From positions 38,385,167 to 38,449,166 of the forward strand of contig NC_041011.1 of assembly GCF_004193775.1 (NCBI RefSeq): a stretch of DNA of 64,000 nucleotides, written 5' to 3'. Both the position numbers and the translations under genes were made by a program. Source of the DNA: Glycine soja (taxonomy: Eukaryota > Streptophyta > Magnoliopsida > Fabales > Fabaceae). The notes beneath the pieces are model-generated. The model saw nothing but the letters and a program-made list of their open reading frames with translations. It searched no databases and was not told the DNA's origin. This document shows positions 23,317 through 36,091 of this stretch, piece by piece; position 1 is the first letter of the stretch; the number at the start of each line of letters is the position of its first letter.

Positions 23317-25051
23317 CCCATCCTAGAGCACCCTAATGAAAGAGAATGAAGGAAGCTGAGGAATGTTGATTCTATTATATAGAAAAACAAACATTAACCA
23401 CCAATGCATTAGATATTGGTTAAGGATTTAAAAGTGATTTTTCTTTTTTTTTTTTAGAAAAGTGTTACTAACATACCATGATTTTTATCAGGATAACTGT
23501 GTGCTTTAGTTTAGGTTTTTCAAATTTTGGTTCAAATTGGTCTGAGTCTTTATGCTTTAAAAATGATAATTTTAGTCCACTTATATTTTATAATTGGTAA
23601 ATTTTGTTTCATTTATCTAAATTTTCATAAAGAGGAACAAAATTTTTCAATTATAAAAATTACAAGATCGAAATCATTGATTTTAAAATATGCTTAACTA
23701 AACTTGCAATACAATACCCTTTCGAATAGGAAAAATCTAAGTCAATTGCTAGCATTGCCACAAAGTGACATTGACAGAGTGTGTCATATATGATATGGCT
23801 TGTGACAAATTTAAAAGCCGTTTGGCTCCATTTGTGTTTCCAAAATGATAACGTTAGGCACGCAATGATGACTGAAACGGTGGGCGTATGAGTTTCTTAA
23901 TCATGTAAGAGTAGGTAGGGACAAGCACATAGAAGTGCTGTGTCTGAGATCTAAACTACAAAATGTATGTCCTACCACATTTCCTTCGGTAGATTAATTT
24001 TATAGTAATGAATTAGTCATAACAAAATATGTGCCTTGGAAGGCTTTCTTATTTGAATATTGCATTTTTTTTTTTTTACTATTTTGATCTCTCATCTGTA
24101 TGTACTAAAGCATTTACTATTTTACTATTTAAGAGATGATGAGTGTATATATATTGCTAACTATTACTAAATGATTTCGTTAAATTAATGGCTTAATTGC
24201 ATATTTTAGATTTTACTATCCAACTATCATAATTTAAAAAAAAATACAATTCAAGTTTTCATTTTTTTTTCATTTTGCCAATGTTAACTGCCACTAAAAA
24301 CGTTTAATAAAAAAAAATAAAAGTACGTATCTTTGTTGTCAATCTTTTTAGAAACGTTATTGTTTTTTATACCAACATAATGGTAAAATAGACAAAAAAA
24401 AATTAAAAAAGAAACATGATGATTAAGTTTAAAAGAATTAAACTTGAATAGTAAAATTAAAAAAATGATGAAAACTCAGTGATAAAATGAGCAAATAAAC
24501 TTACATGAATATAATGATTCATTATATTATTTAGAGAGAAAAAAAACTATGAAAGTGTATCACCATTATACTCTATTATTTATAGTTATTGTGAATTAAT
24601 AAACGAATATTTATTTACCAAAATTTATTTTTGTTTTAAATTGCATATATTTGTTTTGAATTCGTCAACTCTAAAGGGAGAAAAAGAAAAGTAAAAGACC
24701 TGTTCCAAACCACAATGAAAAGAATTCCTTGTTTCATTCGGAAATGTAAATATTAAGACTAAAAAATTAACCATTTCAGTACACCAAATTGCATGAGAAA
24801 AATAAGAAGAAAGGAAACGTGTGTGCAGAAAGAATAATCGAAACACATGTGCGAGCACCCAAACATAACACGTTACATACTCCATCATGTATCAATTGAA
24901 TGATTAAATCAAATGGAAATGTTATGTATGTTTCATTCACACGGTCATTATAAACTACCTTTTGTTAATTAAAAGTGCATTTTGATAATTTGGCAAATAG
25001 AATTTGGGATTGTAATATTTTCATCTAAGAATACCAATACACATTTTAATT
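23317..25051. other. Intergenic AT-rich DNA
   Basis: No gene seen. At about 23575-23680 two arms of roughly 40 bp (TATTTTATAATTGGTAAATT and, inverted, a similar arm with AAAATTTTTCAATTATAAAA) form an imperfect inverted repeat that may be a small MITE remnant. Confidence 0.4.
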
Positions 25052-27327
25052 TGTAACACCTCATTTTTTTTAATAAATTAAAAAAAATTAGTTAAAAATA
25101 AATAGTTTTAAAAAAATGGTAAAGTTTTTATAATTAAATAAATAAGGAAAAATAATTTTATTAAAATAATGGTTTGAAGGAAAATAAAAAGGATATTTAA
25201 TTTTTTCATTTGATAGAAAATAAAATAGAGTATTTGTTTATAAAATAATAAATAAAAAATGGAGTAAATAATAGGCTGGAATTATCCTAGAGGCAAATGA
25301 GTCAGTCCTCACACTGAGGATATATCTCTATGCTTTCTTTTTCTCTAACATTCGTTTTCCCTTCTCCCCTCCCAAAACCTTCTTTGTCCCTCTCACTAAG
25401 TTTTTTCTTTTCTCGCATACATCCAAACATGTTCCAGTAAAATTATGATCATTGATTCGTTAACCGTTGGATTGTCGTAAAAATTGGACACTACCTTCAC
25501 ATCTCATTTCCTCACAGTCTCGTTGTTGGGATTTGCGAAACAATGTTTCTGCAGAGAGAAATTAGTCTCTCATGTTGACAGTGAAATGAAGGCTTCAATC
25601 CCTTCTCTTTCTCTTTAACGCTTGAAAACCCTAATAGAACAAACATAAGAAAAGCTCGAGGAATCATAGACAACCACTAGAGGTGTTGCTATCATTGCCG
25701 GACTACATACATGAGCCCGCTTAGAAGTAAGGGGTGAGTTTATCACAATTAGGGTTAGAATGAACATGTGTAGAGGTCCTTAAAGGATCAAATTGAGGTT
25801 TATTTTGGAATGTTTATTGTATTATAATTTTTCATGTATGATTATGTGAAATTGTTTGAGGAATTTTACTTCCCTTGTTGCGAGAAATATTTTTGTATAA
25901 TTTGTTTGTGTTTTAGAAAAGATTATTGTGATAAATGGTTATATTAGGATCATGAATTTGTGATTGAAATTGTGTGTGTCTATAAATTGAATATGTGATG
26001 AATTGTAAAATAACATGTTGCTTTAAGATTATAACATTGTTATTGAAATTTAGTATAAGTGCAAAGTTGAACATGCGTTAATTTACGAGATACACGTAAA
26101 CATGTGATGGTGGATTGTGACATTATGAGATGTTAAAATTATGGATATGAAATTGATTATGATTAAGTGAGTGGTTAACACTCGATGTGACAATACTTGT
26201 GTTGTGAGTTATGAATTATACAATAATCCGACTGGTAGTTATCTTGAGAAAAGTGTTTATGCACAGTGTTATAGGGAAAGCATAGGATTCCTAGTTTGGA
26301 ACCAGTGTTAAATTGTAGCACAATGTGTTAAACATGTTTGAAACACGAGTGTGAGGTCGTGGGTATTGTATAATTCATGAGCAGTGTTTGCGTACAAAAA
26401 AATTGTTTTAGGGGTTGGACTTGAATCAGGAAGGCGAAACCCTAACAGATTCTTCAGAGTCTAAGCCTTGAGGGTAAAGACACTCAATTTGAGTGTTGAT
26501 CTCATATGGTTGAAGCATTCTCGCAAAACAGAGTAACCCTGACTGGTCACCTTATGATTTTACTTAGTGAGAGTGACCTGACATATTCATTGTGTGGTGT
26601 GTCTTGTTATGTACTCCTAAGCGTCCCATGGTGATTTTTCACTGACATGGTACTACATTGCATATAGGCTTGAGTCTTAGTATAAATGTTGCAAAACGCT
26701 TGCTAATTGTTTATTATGAAATTGATGAGTGTTATTACGTCTTGACCTTAGTATGTGATTCATGCGTAATGTGATTAGTGATTGAAAAATAAATTTTAAA
26801 TGATAAAGTGATGAAGTGACGTGGATTGTATTAAGTTGAGCTATGTTATAATTACTTCCATAATTTATTTTGATTACATCTTTTTTTATTTGTATTGTTT
26901 TTAGAAATGTGATAATTCACTCCTTGAGTGTTATTTGTGTTTGGATCCTGTAATGATCTCAAACCTTGTATTCATGGGAGCAGATGACTAGGTGAATGAC
27001 TTTAAAGAACCCCGTACTAAAAGATGTTGAGACTCAATGCTCTGATAGGATGTGACATTGGAGATGAGTTTTTATTTTAATTGCATGATGTTATTTTATT
27101 TTCTTTTACCTCAATGATTTAACAAAATTTCTTTTGTAAACTTTGACGACCTTGCTTTGAGTCGAATATGTGTTTTTATAAGTTTTATTTACAAATATTA
27201 AAGCAAATGTGAACCTTTTACTCTTTTAAAATGCTTTTATTTAAATGTTTTTAAAAATTATTAATTACTTCATATTTTTATTCTTTTTATTATTAGTATA
27301 TATATGTGTGGGGTAGAGGGTGTCACA
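25052..27327. mobile_element. Putative solo LTR, about 2.3 kb
   Basis: Starts TGTAACACCTCATTT and ends GAGGGTGTCACA, giving TG...CA termini with complementary ends (TGTAACACC against GGTGTCACA), and contains no coding frame. Part of it (about 25063-25690) recurs in direct orientation at 30385-30952. I could not find a convincing 5-bp target duplication, so the exact borders and the solo status are provisional. Confidence 0.5.
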
Positions 27328-27391
27328 CATTTCTTGAGCAAGCCTTCAAATATCTATCATTTCTAAACTAACAAATACCGAAAGAGTGAAT

Positions 27392-27516
27392 TAGAGATAT
27401 ATTTAGAAGGATTATCTAAAAGGCAGGTTATGTATTGGTAATAAGTATAGGACAGAAGGGATATCATGTGTGAAATAAGAGATATATTTAGAAGGATTAT
27501 CTAAAAGGCAGGTTAC
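27392..27516. repeat. Short direct repeat pair
   Basis: The word AGAGATATATTTAGAAGGAT followed by TATCTAAAAGGCAGGTTA occurs twice, from about 27393 and 27478, separated by roughly 47 bp. It directly precedes a CACTA-like terminus. Confidence 0.7.
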
Positions 27517-27524
27517 AAATATAC

Positions 27525-27603
27525 CACCGCGTTTAACTTAACATCGGTTTTGTACAAAACCGATGTTAATAAGCCAATGTTAAAACTGTTTTTTGTAGTA
27601 GTG
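27525..27603. mobile_element. CACTA-like right terminus
   Basis: Ends TTTTTTGTAGTAGTG, whose complement CACTACTACAAAAAA is a typical plant CACTA end. Just inside are inverted subterminal words, TAACATCGGTTTTG and CAAAACCGATGTTA, plus a further degenerate copy (GCCAATGTTAAAAC). No matching left end was found, so this looks like a remnant. Confidence 0.55.
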
Positions 27604-27894
27604 GATAAAACTAAAGCAACTTTCATTTAGAATCTTAAGGGCACTCAAAGTTACTAACCACCTCTAAGGAATAAAAAAATTTGTATGTTTAGACACATTC
27701 CTCACAGTGAAGTTTTCTTAAAAAATAATTCATCTTTCAAAGCCAAATAAGAAAAACACCTCCAGTAAAAAAATACAAACAATGACAATCAAACCACCCT
27801 ATATTTGTTGTAAGAACTAAGAAGGGAGCATCAGCAAGAAAGGGAAACATCAAATGGAGTAAAAATTGAATAATTGTAATTTTTACCAAAAGAG

Positions 27895-29170
27895 TTACGC
27901 ACATTGTTGTAAGTTCCAGCGATTTATGACAGCAACTCTGATTAGTAGAGTTCTGAAGTACTCCACTGCCCTGTTTACTTCTTCATCAGACATTTCTAGG
28001 TATGGGATAATTTTCACTTTCAATGACTCCAATCTAGCAAAGCACGGAGGTTGAGTTCTTGTTGTAGCATGATTTGATAGATCCTACACAATGAGAGTCA
28101 ATTGAAGATAAATTTTAATTGACTTAGTGAAATGCAGGATTTGAGTATAGACAAAACATTTTGGCATAACAATGCAGGAATCACATGAGGATTATATCAA
28201 AAAGAAAAGGAGAGGAGAAAACAAACTAAAGAAAACTTACTTTCAGTATTCTCAGGGTATCGTAAGAAAGTTTCAATATCTTTACATTAGCGAAGAGTTG
28301 CAGCCAGCCTATGAAGACCGAGTAAGATATATAAGTAGTGGTGTGAATAGTTCCTTCTTCAAGACACGAAAGATTGCATGTGGAGGAGAATGGTTGATGA
28401 CTGAAACCTAAATAATTGGTGATTGTGAGAGAACTAAGATTTGGAGTAGAAAACACAATTTTTTGTTGAATGGTGTCCAAGATCTTCAGGTCTTTCAGGT
28501 TCAAAATGGAAAGGTTAGAATTAGATATGAAGAGTACTTTTGCATCAATGTGCAAAGAGCATAGGACCAAAGTATTTAGCGAGTGGCAGGTTGAAAAGGG
28601 TTCGGCGCAGCCATTGTCAGTTGCAGTAAAACTGACATATTCCAAGAGCAAGCTTTTCAACGCTGGTAACTGCAGAGATTTTGGAATTTCCAAAGGAGGG
28701 CCACAACATTCTTTGTGAAGCTCAAGGGATGTCAAGGACGGACAGGACAAAGTGAGAGGGTCAAAACAATTGAGTATGTTTGTAAATTTGTAAGGTAAGT
28801 GGATCGTCAATTGCTGGACATTGTGTGAGGCAGCATATCTCGTGGCCCAAATCAAGTGTCCGGATTCAGCTTGATCGAGGCCGGATAAACAAAGATTAAG
28901 TAGTGAAATGGAATCATCCCGGTCTGACAGAACCCGAGATACAAATTTGTTAACGTTGATTCTTCGAAAGTGATGGAAAGTGAGAGTAGTGAGACTTTTC
29001 CAAAGGTTATTCCATCGTTTAGACAAGACACAAGTCTGAACAGCATGTCTTGTTTCCATGAAATTCATTATATGGAGCAGAACATTTTCAGGCAACTTAC
29101 CCAACCTGTCCCTCTCCTCTTCTGTGTCTCCTTTACTTCTTGTCCCCTTTGTTTCTTTTCCTTCATCCAT
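27895..29170 (-). CDS. F-box/LRR-type protein, two exons, 372 aa
   Basis: Exons 29170-28241 and 28083-27895 joined by a 157-bp GT-AG intron (donor GTAAGT, acceptor TGTGTAG) give 372 residues. The F-box lies at 21-60 (DRLGKLPENVLLHIMNF then AVQTCVLSKRWNNLWKSL), the segment that would bind a SKP1-like protein in an SCF ubiquitin ligase. The rest has plant LRR_2-type repeats, for example NVQQLTIHLPYKF, LSCPSLTSLELH and LPALKSLLLEYVSF, which would select the substrate. The C-terminus (exon 2: LESLKVKIIPYLEMSDEEVN onward) resembles the end of the F-box/LRR group. I see no FBD signature. The frame is intact. It lies in direct orientation to no other gene and is bracketed by LTR-derived repeats. The substrate is unknown. 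Confidence 0.9.
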
Positions 29171-29248
29171 TGATACCTGATCAAAGACTGATTTTCTTTT
29201 AGACTTAAAAACTTAACCTTAGCATGTAATGGAAAATCTTAATGTTGG

Positions 29249-29256
29249 TTATATAA
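29249..29256 (-). promoter_or_regulatory. Candidate TATA box for the F-box gene
   Basis: On the minus strand TATATAAC lies about 80 bp upstream of the ATG at 29170, a plausible distance for a TATA box plus a short leader. Identified by sequence only. Confidence 0.4.
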
Positions 29257-29921
29257 TATTACACCTACGTCACAGGCAGCCAAAGAAAGAATGAGGCGTG
29301 CGGTAGTAAAGAAACAAAAGATCAGAATTCAGAAAAACGTAATTGAATATGAATTCTGAATAAAAAATCAACGGCACTTGAATGATATCTAAGGGTTACC
29401 GTGGGAAGCACGGGTTGTTGTTTTGAATATTTGTCGAGACAAAATATATTTTATATGGAATAAAATATTGATTAAAACTTTTTTACTGTATTTTTAATTA
29501 AAATGTTGAAAACCATATAAATTAATTATCTACATATCGAAGTAAGTTGATGTTCTTTACAACTTGAAATAACTCTGAACATTCCACATGATGATTTGAT
29601 AATCTACATATAAGTCAATTTATATTTTGTAGTAGATTTTGGATATACAACGACATTCTGAAAAAAAAAAAAAAAACACGACATTCTGAAAATTTAAATC
29701 GAGGATATTAGGGTGAAGATTCCTTGTCCTTTGTAAGTGAGAAAAAGCCAAGCTATGGTTGAGAATATCTTTGCTTCCCAAAACAAATTCTCCATCACTA
29801 TCAAATTTTGCAAGAATACTTCAAATTTAGTTCCTCAGCAGGGGTGGAGTCAGAAATTCGATTCGAAAGGGATCAAGATTTTTTTTTTTTAATTTCTACA
29901 TTACAAAAAATTTAAAATAAG

Positions 29922-29959
<38 letters not shown>

Positions 29960-30384
29960 AATATTTTTTATAAAGAAAAAATATATAACTATATCAAGTA
30001 CAGAGATATTACTATCTACCTAATTTGATCACTTATATAAATATAAAAAATAAGTAAATTCATTTTTTTCTTATAATTATAAGAAACATAAACTCATTTT
30101 TAAATATAGTAATTATATACCTTTATATAATAAATAAATAAATATGTTTTTTATATACGATTGTGGAGTTTACTAATGAAACAATCAATCATTTCGGTAT
30201 ACAAGTAAATGTATTAATTGATTTATTAATAATTTAAGTCAATTTCATAGGTGAATTTTTTTATTCGACAATGTTGTTAAATATAACTTTTACTTAAACT
30301 ATTGAATTATATCGGTATTTCTAGAATAATGTTTAAATTAAAATTAATTAAGTTAACTATTTTATTGGTCTTGGAGGACATGCA
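29257..30384. other. AT-rich spacer with a TA microsatellite
   Basis: No gene seen. A (TA)n run occupies about 29923-29957. Just upstream, near 29840, GGGGTGGAGTCAGAAATTCG resembles the end of a hAT-type insertion, but no second end was found. Confidence 0.45.
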
Positions 30385-30952
30385 AGTGCGTTGCAACATC
30401 CTATTTTTCATAAAATAAATTAAAAAGGGTTTGATTTAAAAATAAATAGAGTTTTAGATAAATAATAAACTTTTTATAATTAAATAAATAAGAAGAAATA
30501 ATTTTATTAATTATAATAATAGTTTTAAGGTAAATAAAATAAATGTGTTTTCAAAAAATAAAAAAGATTTTTTATTTATTCATTTGATAGGGAGTAAAAT
30601 AGAGTTCATTTTTATAAAATAATAAAATAAAGAAAAATAGAGTATATAATAGACTAAAAGTACTTTATCTATAAATAGAGACATATTATGTCATTTTTTA
30701 CATTTACTATGTTTCTACGCTCTTTCTTATTTTCAAATTCATTTTCCCAAAATTTGGACACCACCTTTGGAACTTATTTTTGCACATTCTCACAATTGGG
30801 ATTTGCGAAATAATGTTTGTAGAGAGAGAAATGTCCCTCGCATGGAGAGACAATGAAATTGAGGCTCCAATTCCTTCTTCTTTTCTCTAACGCTTAAAAA
30901 CCTTAGCAGAACAACTAGAGGAAAAATATTAGGAATCTTAGGGAACCGCTAG
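30385..30952. mobile_element. Fragment of the same LTR family as 25052-27327
   Basis: Direct-orientation relative of about 25063-25690. Shared words include TGGGATTTGCGAAA, ATAATGTTT/ACAATGTTT with AGAGAGAAAT, TTTCTCTAACGCTT and AACCGCTAG against AACCACTAG. It stops abruptly where a CACTA-like terminus begins, so the remainder was displaced or lost. Confidence 0.65.
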
Positions 30953-30954
30953 CA

Positions 30955-31340
30955 CTACTAAAAAACATATTTTTATGACACACTTACGACGTCGGTCCTC
31001 CTAAACTGCTGTGGTATAATACGTAGTGGCACGTTCGTAATTATGAAGTTTGAAAACGAAGACGATCATGTAAAAACCCGTCTTCAAATTATGGTACAAC
31101 AATTTCCATGATTTTTTTTACTCGACACCATCGTGGTTTGCACGCCATATAGTCACGTGACTCGTTTCATTAATTGAGTCAGCCTCGTGACCTCAATCAG
31201 TACACTCACGCCTTATGTGCTTCCCTCACTCAGGTCACCCTCTTCATCACTCACCCTTCTGCGTCGACCCACCCCATCGTCAAACATATTCGGCCGCCGT
31301 TCAATTACAATCGTCATCATCCACGGTGAGTATCTCATTT
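30955..31340. mobile_element. CACTA-like left terminus
   Basis: Begins CACTACTAAAAAACATATTT, followed by an unusually GC-rich stretch for this neighbourhood (31120-31330) with an inverted word pair GAAGACG...CGTCTTC near 31059-31085. Such a terminus plus GC-rich leader fits the 5' end of a CACTA element. No right end was identified within the window. Confidence 0.4.
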
Positions 31341-31521
31341 CCCCTGTCTGACTGTTTCAGTTAGTATAATGATGCAAGCTAGGTCAGTGTTTCATTTTAA
31401 ATTTCATTTTTATTGGGGAACGAATAGGGTGAGCAACCATGATGGAACCACTGTAATAGGATTGGTCCAGTGTTGGGGGGTTGTGATAGATCCACAAGAA
31501 CTTAAGTTCGATTGTCATTGC

Positions 31522-31671
31522 TTCCACTATGAGATTGAATGTATGATTTGAGTGGATGCAAGTCTTGTTCTTCATCCCACTAATAATCTCAAGTAGCAGC
31601 ACGCGAAAGTTGTATACCTCTATTTTGCCTAAGACAATACCATTGATTGCATATTCTAGAGACATAACCAC
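31522..31671 (-). pseudogene. Receptor-like kinase fragment (subdomains VIII-IX)
   Basis: About 50 codons resemble the part of plant receptor-like serine/threonine kinases following the activation loop. MSLEYAINGIVLGKIEVYNF corresponds to the usual SPEYAxxG...DVYSFGVLLLE block, followed by LLLEIISGMKNK. The conserved Pro of the APE-like motif is Leu and the Asp of DVYSF is Glu. No other kinase exon is seen, so this is a relic. Confidence 0.65.
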
Positions 31672-33131
31672 TTAAGAAAAATAGAAAGTTTAGCTATTAG
31701 GATAGAATAGAATGATGAAGTTTACTAGGAAAGTTATATCATAGCAACAACAATTGTATAATTGGGTAAAAGTGGACAATGATTGAATCCCCGTGTGTTT
31801 ATCATGTTACTTGTAAAAGCCATGAGTTCCTGTTATTTTTATTGTCTGATAGATAGATATAATTGAAGGAAAAAGGTGTTCAAAAAACACGCATTGCGAA
31901 ATAAAAGGATCTATTTTATATTTAAAATTATATTATAAACAGATGACATATTAAAAAGTGTACCTGTTGATGAGCTCTTGAAGCATAAAAATTCTTCAAT
32001 AGTGTGAAGATTCTACGTGTATCCACACCGAGACTGACCTCTATTCATCAACAACTTTGACAAGTGAAAAAATAAGAATAGAGAAGTGATATTGAGATTT
32101 TTTTTTCAACGTGCAGCCTAAGGCTCTATTTATAGCATGCTAAGGATACCAAATTTGTGATCAAATTAAAATCATTATTGATAGTATCCTTTTTTAAACT
32201 ATATTATTTCTTGTTACCTTTTATTGCTAACCATTTAGCAATTATAACTGAAATAATAATTGACCAAGTCAAACTTGTATCTAGCTGCCTTTTCAACCCA
32301 AATTCCAAATACAAAATCATACATGTTTGTTTCTCTTCTTTCACAAAATCTTTCATATTATTTATATTTTCAGGGCTAGCAAAAATATAATAATATTCCA
32401 CCTTTTTTAAATCAATTAATCATTTGATCATATTAAATTCTCTAATTTAATTAATCATTAAATATTAAAATAATTTCTTTAATAGAGATCAGAACATTCG
32501 TTTGTGTGTGACCCCGTAGGTTCAATACTAAGTCAGTAATATATTAATCAAATTAATATACTAATCAAGGTAGGCGTCTAGCAACACTCCTTAACGTCCA
32601 GATAGCATGAAGTAACATTTTACTTTCAAGAATCATTAGAAGAGTAGTGTAATAATTTCTTTCATCTTCACAGCTCTAGGTTAACTCTAGAGCATGATAT
32701 TACCATCAAACCCTTTTGAGTTAACTCATAATGACTTAAGAAACTCATTTATTCTTTTATTTAATTTTTCTGGCCAGGATATAATTTTATTCATAGAGCT
32801 CAAACTCATTACCAAGAGTTGATGGATTCCTTCTCCATTAATCATTAATTCTACAGGTATTTAATCATATCCAATATCCATTCAACAAGTGCTCTAAAGC
32901 ATTAGGTGTTCGGAATCAAAATACAACAAACAACCTATTAATTACTATGACAATCTCCGATCAAAGAAAGCTATTATACCTCTTCTTGAGAATTTTCTAT
33001 TGACAGTTTATGGTAAATTTTAACCATTAGAAAATTTCAATTGAGTTAGTTCAATGATCATATCAACATGTGACTCATCTATATATGCAAATTAATAGAT
33101 GAGATATATTAATATTTATCCAATAAATACT

Positions 33132-33185
<54 letters not shown>

Positions 33186-33473
33186 TATTAATCTATCTGG
33201 ATTATTGATATCCTATTTACAATAATCCTATGATCAATAACGCTTTAGATTAAAATTAGAATAAACTTGTTTCTCGTTATTATAATCTCTATTATAATAA
33301 CAAGTCTTTAATTTTAATCAAGGACATTATCATATGGACCATTTTAATCAAATAATGAAATATGACAATGAAAATAAAATAATACTTTATTATTAAAATT
33401 AGAATTGACTACATGATGACTTGGATCATGGGCATATAAATTTATTTGCAACAATAATTACATTATTTTCTGG
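31672..33473. other. AT-rich intergenic DNA with an AT microsatellite
   Basis: No gene seen. An (AT)n run fills about 33128-33182. The right end abuts the LTR of the degraded gypsy element. Confidence 0.5.
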
Positions 33474-34149
33474 TGTTGTATCAGATTCGTGCACCTTCTG
33501 ATGTAGCTCCATGTGGAGCTTGTAAGCCTTGGATCTTCTTCATCAATGGAGTCCTTTGCTTCTTGAAGATCATGGCAGTGGAATGGAGAAGGAAGAAAGA
33601 TGATTGGAGACGCCACTTCAAGGAGAAGATGAGTCAAGAAGAAGCTCACCACCATAGGAAGTCATGGATAAGAGCTTGAAGGTAGGAGAAGATGAGTGGA
33701 GGGAGAAGGAGAGATGGAGCACGAAATTTTGTGCCTCAAAAGAGGTCTGAACTTTGAAGTGTAATTCTCAAATGATCAAAGTTGAAAAATGCACACACAT
33801 GACCTCTATTTATAGCCTAAGTGTCACACAAATTGGAGGGAAATTTGAATTTCTATTCAAATTTCACTTGAATTTGAAATTGAATTTATGGAGCCAAATT
33901 TCGGAGCCAAAATTTCACTAATTATGATTAGTGAATTTTAGTTATGGTTCAGCCCACTAATCCAAGATCAAGTCCAATATTCTCCACTAAGTGTGCTTAG
34001 GTGTCATGAGACATGTAAAGCATGAAGGACATGCACAAAGTGTGACTATATGATGTGGCAATGGTGTGTAGCAAGCAAATGCTCACCTCCCCCTCTAAAA
34101 TTTAATTGGATTGGGCTTCTCCCAATTCAATTAATTTTGTTTTCCAACA
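33474..34149 (-). mobile_element. LTR of degraded gypsy element D (3' LTR, minus orientation)
   Basis: On the minus strand it ends GATACAACA at 33474. Its start is either TGTTGGAAAAC at 34149, which gives TGTTG...CAACA mirror ends, or TGAGCATTTGC at 34085, directly after a polypurine-like TTAGAGGGGGAGG. Within it, on the minus strand, GGCTATAAATAGAGG near 33808-33822 looks like a TATA box. It follows the integrase-containing coding remnant of the same element. Confidence 0.6.
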
Positions 34150-34370
34150 CACACATTAAATATTCACTTAATGCATGTGAAATTACAAAACTACCCCTAA
34201 TACAAAAACTAGTCTAGGTGTCCTAAAATACAAGGACTGAAAAATCTTACATTTCTAGGGTACCCTACCTACATTATGGAGCCCTAAATACAAGGACCAA
34301 AAATAATGAAATCCTAATCTAATTTGTACAAAGATAAGTGGACCCAACCTTGGCCCATGGGCTAAAAAAT

Positions 34371-35631
34371 CTACCATGAGTTCATGAGAATCCTAATGCC
34401 TTCTTCAGTAGCTCTAGCCCAATCCTCTTGGAGCCTCTTGCTCATGGCTCTAGTAACTAGTCTCTTCCTAGGGAGGATTGCATCATCCCCTCCCCCTTGA
34501 AGAGGATTTGACCTCAAATCTGTGGGTTCCTCCTCCTCAATATCAACTTCACCTGCAAAATTAATTAAATCAAAAGTATTAAAAGTGGTGTTGACTCCAT
34601 ACTCTTCTAGGAGGTCCAACCTATAGGCATTGTTATTGATCCTCTCCAAGACCTAAAAAGGTCCATCCCCTCTAGGGCTAAGCTTGGATTTCCTTTTAGT
34701 AGGGAATCTATCCTTCCTAAGATAGAGCCAAACCCAGTCCCCCTCATTAAGAACTAGCTCCTTTCTTCCTCTATTGCCTTTAGTTGAATACACCTTTGTT
34801 TTGTTCTCTATTTGGTTCTTAACCCTCTCATGCAACTTCTTTACAAACTATGACCTAGATTCCCCTTCTTTATGTATAAAAGAAGTGTCAAGTGGGAGGG
34901 GAATGAGGTCTAAGGGTGTTAGGGGATTGAACCCATAGACAACCTCAAAAGGGGATTGCTTGATGGTTCTACGAACCCCCCTGTTGTAGGCAAATTCTAC
35001 ATGAGGAAGATACTCATCCCAAGACTTATGGTTGCCTTTCAGAAGAGCCCTTAAAAGGGTGGATAAATACCTATTCACTACCTCTGTTTGCCCATCAGTT
35101 TGTGGATGACAAGTGGTAGAGAAAAGAAGCTTAGTTCCTAGCTTAGCCCATAAGGTTTTCCAGAAGTGGCTAAGGAACTTAGCATCTCTATCTGACACAA
35201 TGGTCCTTATCAAACCATGGAGTTTCACAACTTCCCTGAAAAAGAGTTTTGAGATGTGGGAAGCATCATCCACCTTGTGGCATAGTATAAACTGTGCCAT
35301 CTTGCTAAACATATCCACCACCACAAAGATAGAGTCTACACCTCCTTGGGTTCTAAGAAGCCCAAGGACAAAGTCCATACTAATGTCTACCTAAGGTGCA
35401 GATGGGATGGGTAAGGGTGTGTATAGCCCATGAGGCATCACCCTAGACTTGGCTTGTAGATAAGCCACACACCTAGTGCAATGCTTATGGACATCTTTCT
35501 TCATATGAGGCCAATAAAACTTTTCTTTGAGTAAGACAAGGGTCTTGTCTATCCCAAAGTGGCCCATAAGCCCACCCTCATGGCTCTCTTTCACAAGTAA
35601 TTTCTTGATGGATCTTTGGGGTATGCAAAGC
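34371..35631 (-). pseudogene. Ty3/gypsy integrase remnant (element D)
   Basis: Integrase joins element DNA to the genome. On the minus strand, in one frame except for stops, are the zinc-binding start (HEGGLMGHFGIDKT... CTRCVAYLQAKS), the catalytic core ([19 protein letters not shown] and [14 protein letters not shown] carrying the second Asp and the Glu), and the C-terminal part (LNEGDWVWLYLRKDRFP; KLSPRGDGPF; NNNAYRLDLL). Breaks are in-frame TAG codons: before VDISMDF (probably Trp), before FVKKLH and before VLERIN (both probably Gln). The sequence stops at 35631, where Athila element A is inserted; the rest of pol should lie beyond the right edge of the window. Confidence 0.88.
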
Positions 35632-36091
35632 TGTTAGTCGTCTTATACGACAAACTTTTGTATAGAAATTATTTTCCAAAACTTGTATAGTTCCCCAATT
35701 TATGGTTATTTTGTAGTGATTTTTGTAAATAAATTTTGTTTTATGGATAAAGTTGTCTCTAGAATATGTCCATTGGATTTAATGATGAAACATGTGCAAT
35801 TTCAGGTGAAAAAGAGGCTAAGTTTTGAAGTGCAAAAAGTGGCAGTTGAGCTTAGCTTATCAGTGGGCTAGGTGTGAATCCACCGCTAAGCGCAACTTCA
35901 GCGCTTAGCGCGAAGGAGAATCTGGCAGAGCATCAGCATCAAGGCCGTGCGCTAAGCGCGAGATCAGTGCGCTAAGCACAATAGGTGTCTTCAACCAGGC
36001 TCAGCGCACGACTGGCGCTAAGCCCGAATCCACTTACCCGCACTAAGCGCGAGGGTGGCGCTAAGCACAACGTCGTGAATTCAGAGCCTAT
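35632..36091 (+). mobile_element. Truncated 5' LTR of Athila A
   Basis: Starts TGTTAGTCGTCTTATA and matches the 3' LTR at 63509 closely for about 450 bp, including several GCGCTAAGC words. Similarity stops at GAATTCAGAGCCTAT (36091). The 3' LTR continues TTTAAAGCCTGTC, so the deletion starts within the TATA-like CTATTTAAAG and removes the rest of the LTR, the primer-binding site and the leader. It is fused directly to gag codons. Confidence 0.85.

Noticed and set aside
28172..29173. Plus-strand frames opposite the F-box gene
   Set aside because: Antisense shadows of the F-box exon, whose minus-strand frame carries recognisable domains and proper splice sites.
29835..29960. Possible second hAT-type insertion end (GGGGTGGAGTCAG)
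   Set aside because: Only one end resembles a terminus; no partner end or 8-bp duplication found.
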